A program made the translations under genes and the position numbers. The notes beneath the pieces were generated by a model. That model was not told the origin of the DNA, made no database searches, and saw only the letters and a program-made list of their open reading frames with translations. A stretch of 20,000 nt of DNA from Sphaeroforma sirkka (Eukaryota; Opisthokonta; Ichthyosporea; Ichthyophonida). Location of the stretch: assembly GCA_001586965.3 (NCBI GenBank), contig LUCW03001356.1:1-20000 (forward strand). The letters run 5' to 3'. The stretch's first letter is position 1. Every line of letters starts with the position of its first letter. This document shows, piece by piece, positions 19,373 through 20,000 of the stretch.

Positions 19373-19721
19373 GATATAACCTATATAACACATATGATAC
19401 AACCTGCAAAAACACATGATATAACCTACACAACACATATATGATCTACATAACACATATGATATGATATAACATAACACATGATATAACCTACACAGCA
19501 TATGATATGACCTACATGACACATATGATATAACCTACATAACACATATGCTATAATCTATATAACACATAACACAAACCTAGATAGCACATAAGATATA
19601 ACCTACATAACTAACTCCAATGAGCGTTGAACGAACAGAGCGAAGCTGTTCATATGTCCCCAGCAATCGGTAACGCGTGACTCTGGCTCACTCCACCCAC
19701 TAAAGAATGAGACACCCCCCA

Positions 19722-19752
19722 CATATATGATATCACCTGCATATCATATATG
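19722..19752. repeat. Inverted repeat, 12-bp arms (copy 4)
   Basis: CATATATGATAT, loop CACCTGC, and ATATCATATATG pair perfectly. The right arm also overlaps a 16-bp perfect palindrome, ATATCATATATGATAT, at 19741-19756. Confidence 0.85.
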
Positions 19753-20000
19753 ATATAACCTATATAACACATATGATACAACCTGCAAAACACATGATAT
19801 AACCTACACAACACATATATGATCTACATAACACATATGATATAACCCACATAACACATGATATAACCTACACAGCATATGATATGACCTACATGACACA
19901 TATGATATAACCTACATAACACATATGCTATAATCTATATAACACATAACACAAACCTAGATAGCACATAAGATATAACCTACATAACTAACTCCAATGA

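Larger units (their letters stand above)
18627..20000. repeat. Composite tandem repeat, unit about 230-420 bp, AT-rich tail
   Basis: A head beginning CTAACTCCAATGAGCGTTGA occurs at about 18628, 18963, 19195, 19611 and, cut by the window edge, 19988. Each head continues through a GAACAG...CTGTTC dyad, CATATGTCCCCAGCAA, ACGCGTGA, CTCCACCCACTAAAGAAT and a C6-C7 run. It then passes into a tail of CATATGATATAACCTACATAAC-type units. Intervals are roughly 335, 232, 416 and 377 bp, varying with the number of tail units. The tails of the third and fourth copies (19320-19620 and 19701-19998) are nearly identical, which indicates recent duplication. No open frame of note survives. The array continues past the window. 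Confidence 0.93.

Noticed and set aside
18575..19522. Minus-strand open frames with Tyr/Cys/Met-rich translations (for example 19319-19522).
   Set aside because: These are translations of the ATATG/ACATA minisatellite and are not conserved between copies.

Overview
The window is eukaryotic, repeat-dominated DNA, probably from a nuclear chromosome. About 17.3 kb is one uninterrupted head-to-tail satellite with a 54-bp unit. After it come about 1.25 kb of single-copy DNA and then a second, unrelated AT-rich tandem repeat that runs off the right edge. I see no bacterial operon, rRNA, tRNA, CRISPR array or mobile-element gene. The eukaryotic reading rests on the satellite itself, a CA microsatellite, and splice-like signals (branch-point-like CACTAAT, pyrimidine tracts ending in CAG, CAG|GTACAG) in the single-copy part. 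I cannot name the organism.

Layout. (1) Positions 1 to about 250: diverged or rearranged 54-bp units, entering the window mid-unit. (2) About 250 to 12000: a homogenised core. Neighbouring units differ mainly at one A/G position (CAAT or CAGT) and rarely at TTGCG/TTACG; 1-2 bp indels and a few truncated units are scattered through it. (3) About 12000 to 17208: units become progressively more varied and resolve into higher-order blocks of 4 or 5 units (about 217 or 271 bp), each closed by an AT-rich variant end, TAAATTTCTACTAAATG. (4) 17209 to 17340: the last three units are strongly decayed, then the array stops.

Positions 17340 to about 18600 are single copy. On the minus strand I can trace a possible multi-exon gene, running right to left towards the satellite. 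It has an open stretch at 18388-18128, a candidate 60-codon exon at 18182-18003 with good flanking splice signals, open frames at 17900-17751 and 17747-17340 in the same frame separated by a single TAG, and a candidate last exon whose stop codon lies in the first satellite-like CTAGTTCG at the boundary. The product is not recognised and the exon joins are unproven; a decayed gene is an equal possibility.

Positions about 18627 to 20000 hold at least four copies of a 230-420 bp unit. Each has a conserved head of about 110 bp and a tail of CATATGATATAACCTACATA-type minisatellite. Two inverted repeats recur in each copy, and one copy has a scrambled head.

The open frames within the 54-bp array are a by-product of a unit length divisible by three. 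They are broken by indels and by the TTACG variant, and I do not annotate them as genes. The most interesting points are the graded change from homogeneous core to higher-order edge, the recurrent AT-rich end module, and the gene-like frame that ends exactly at the satellite boundary.
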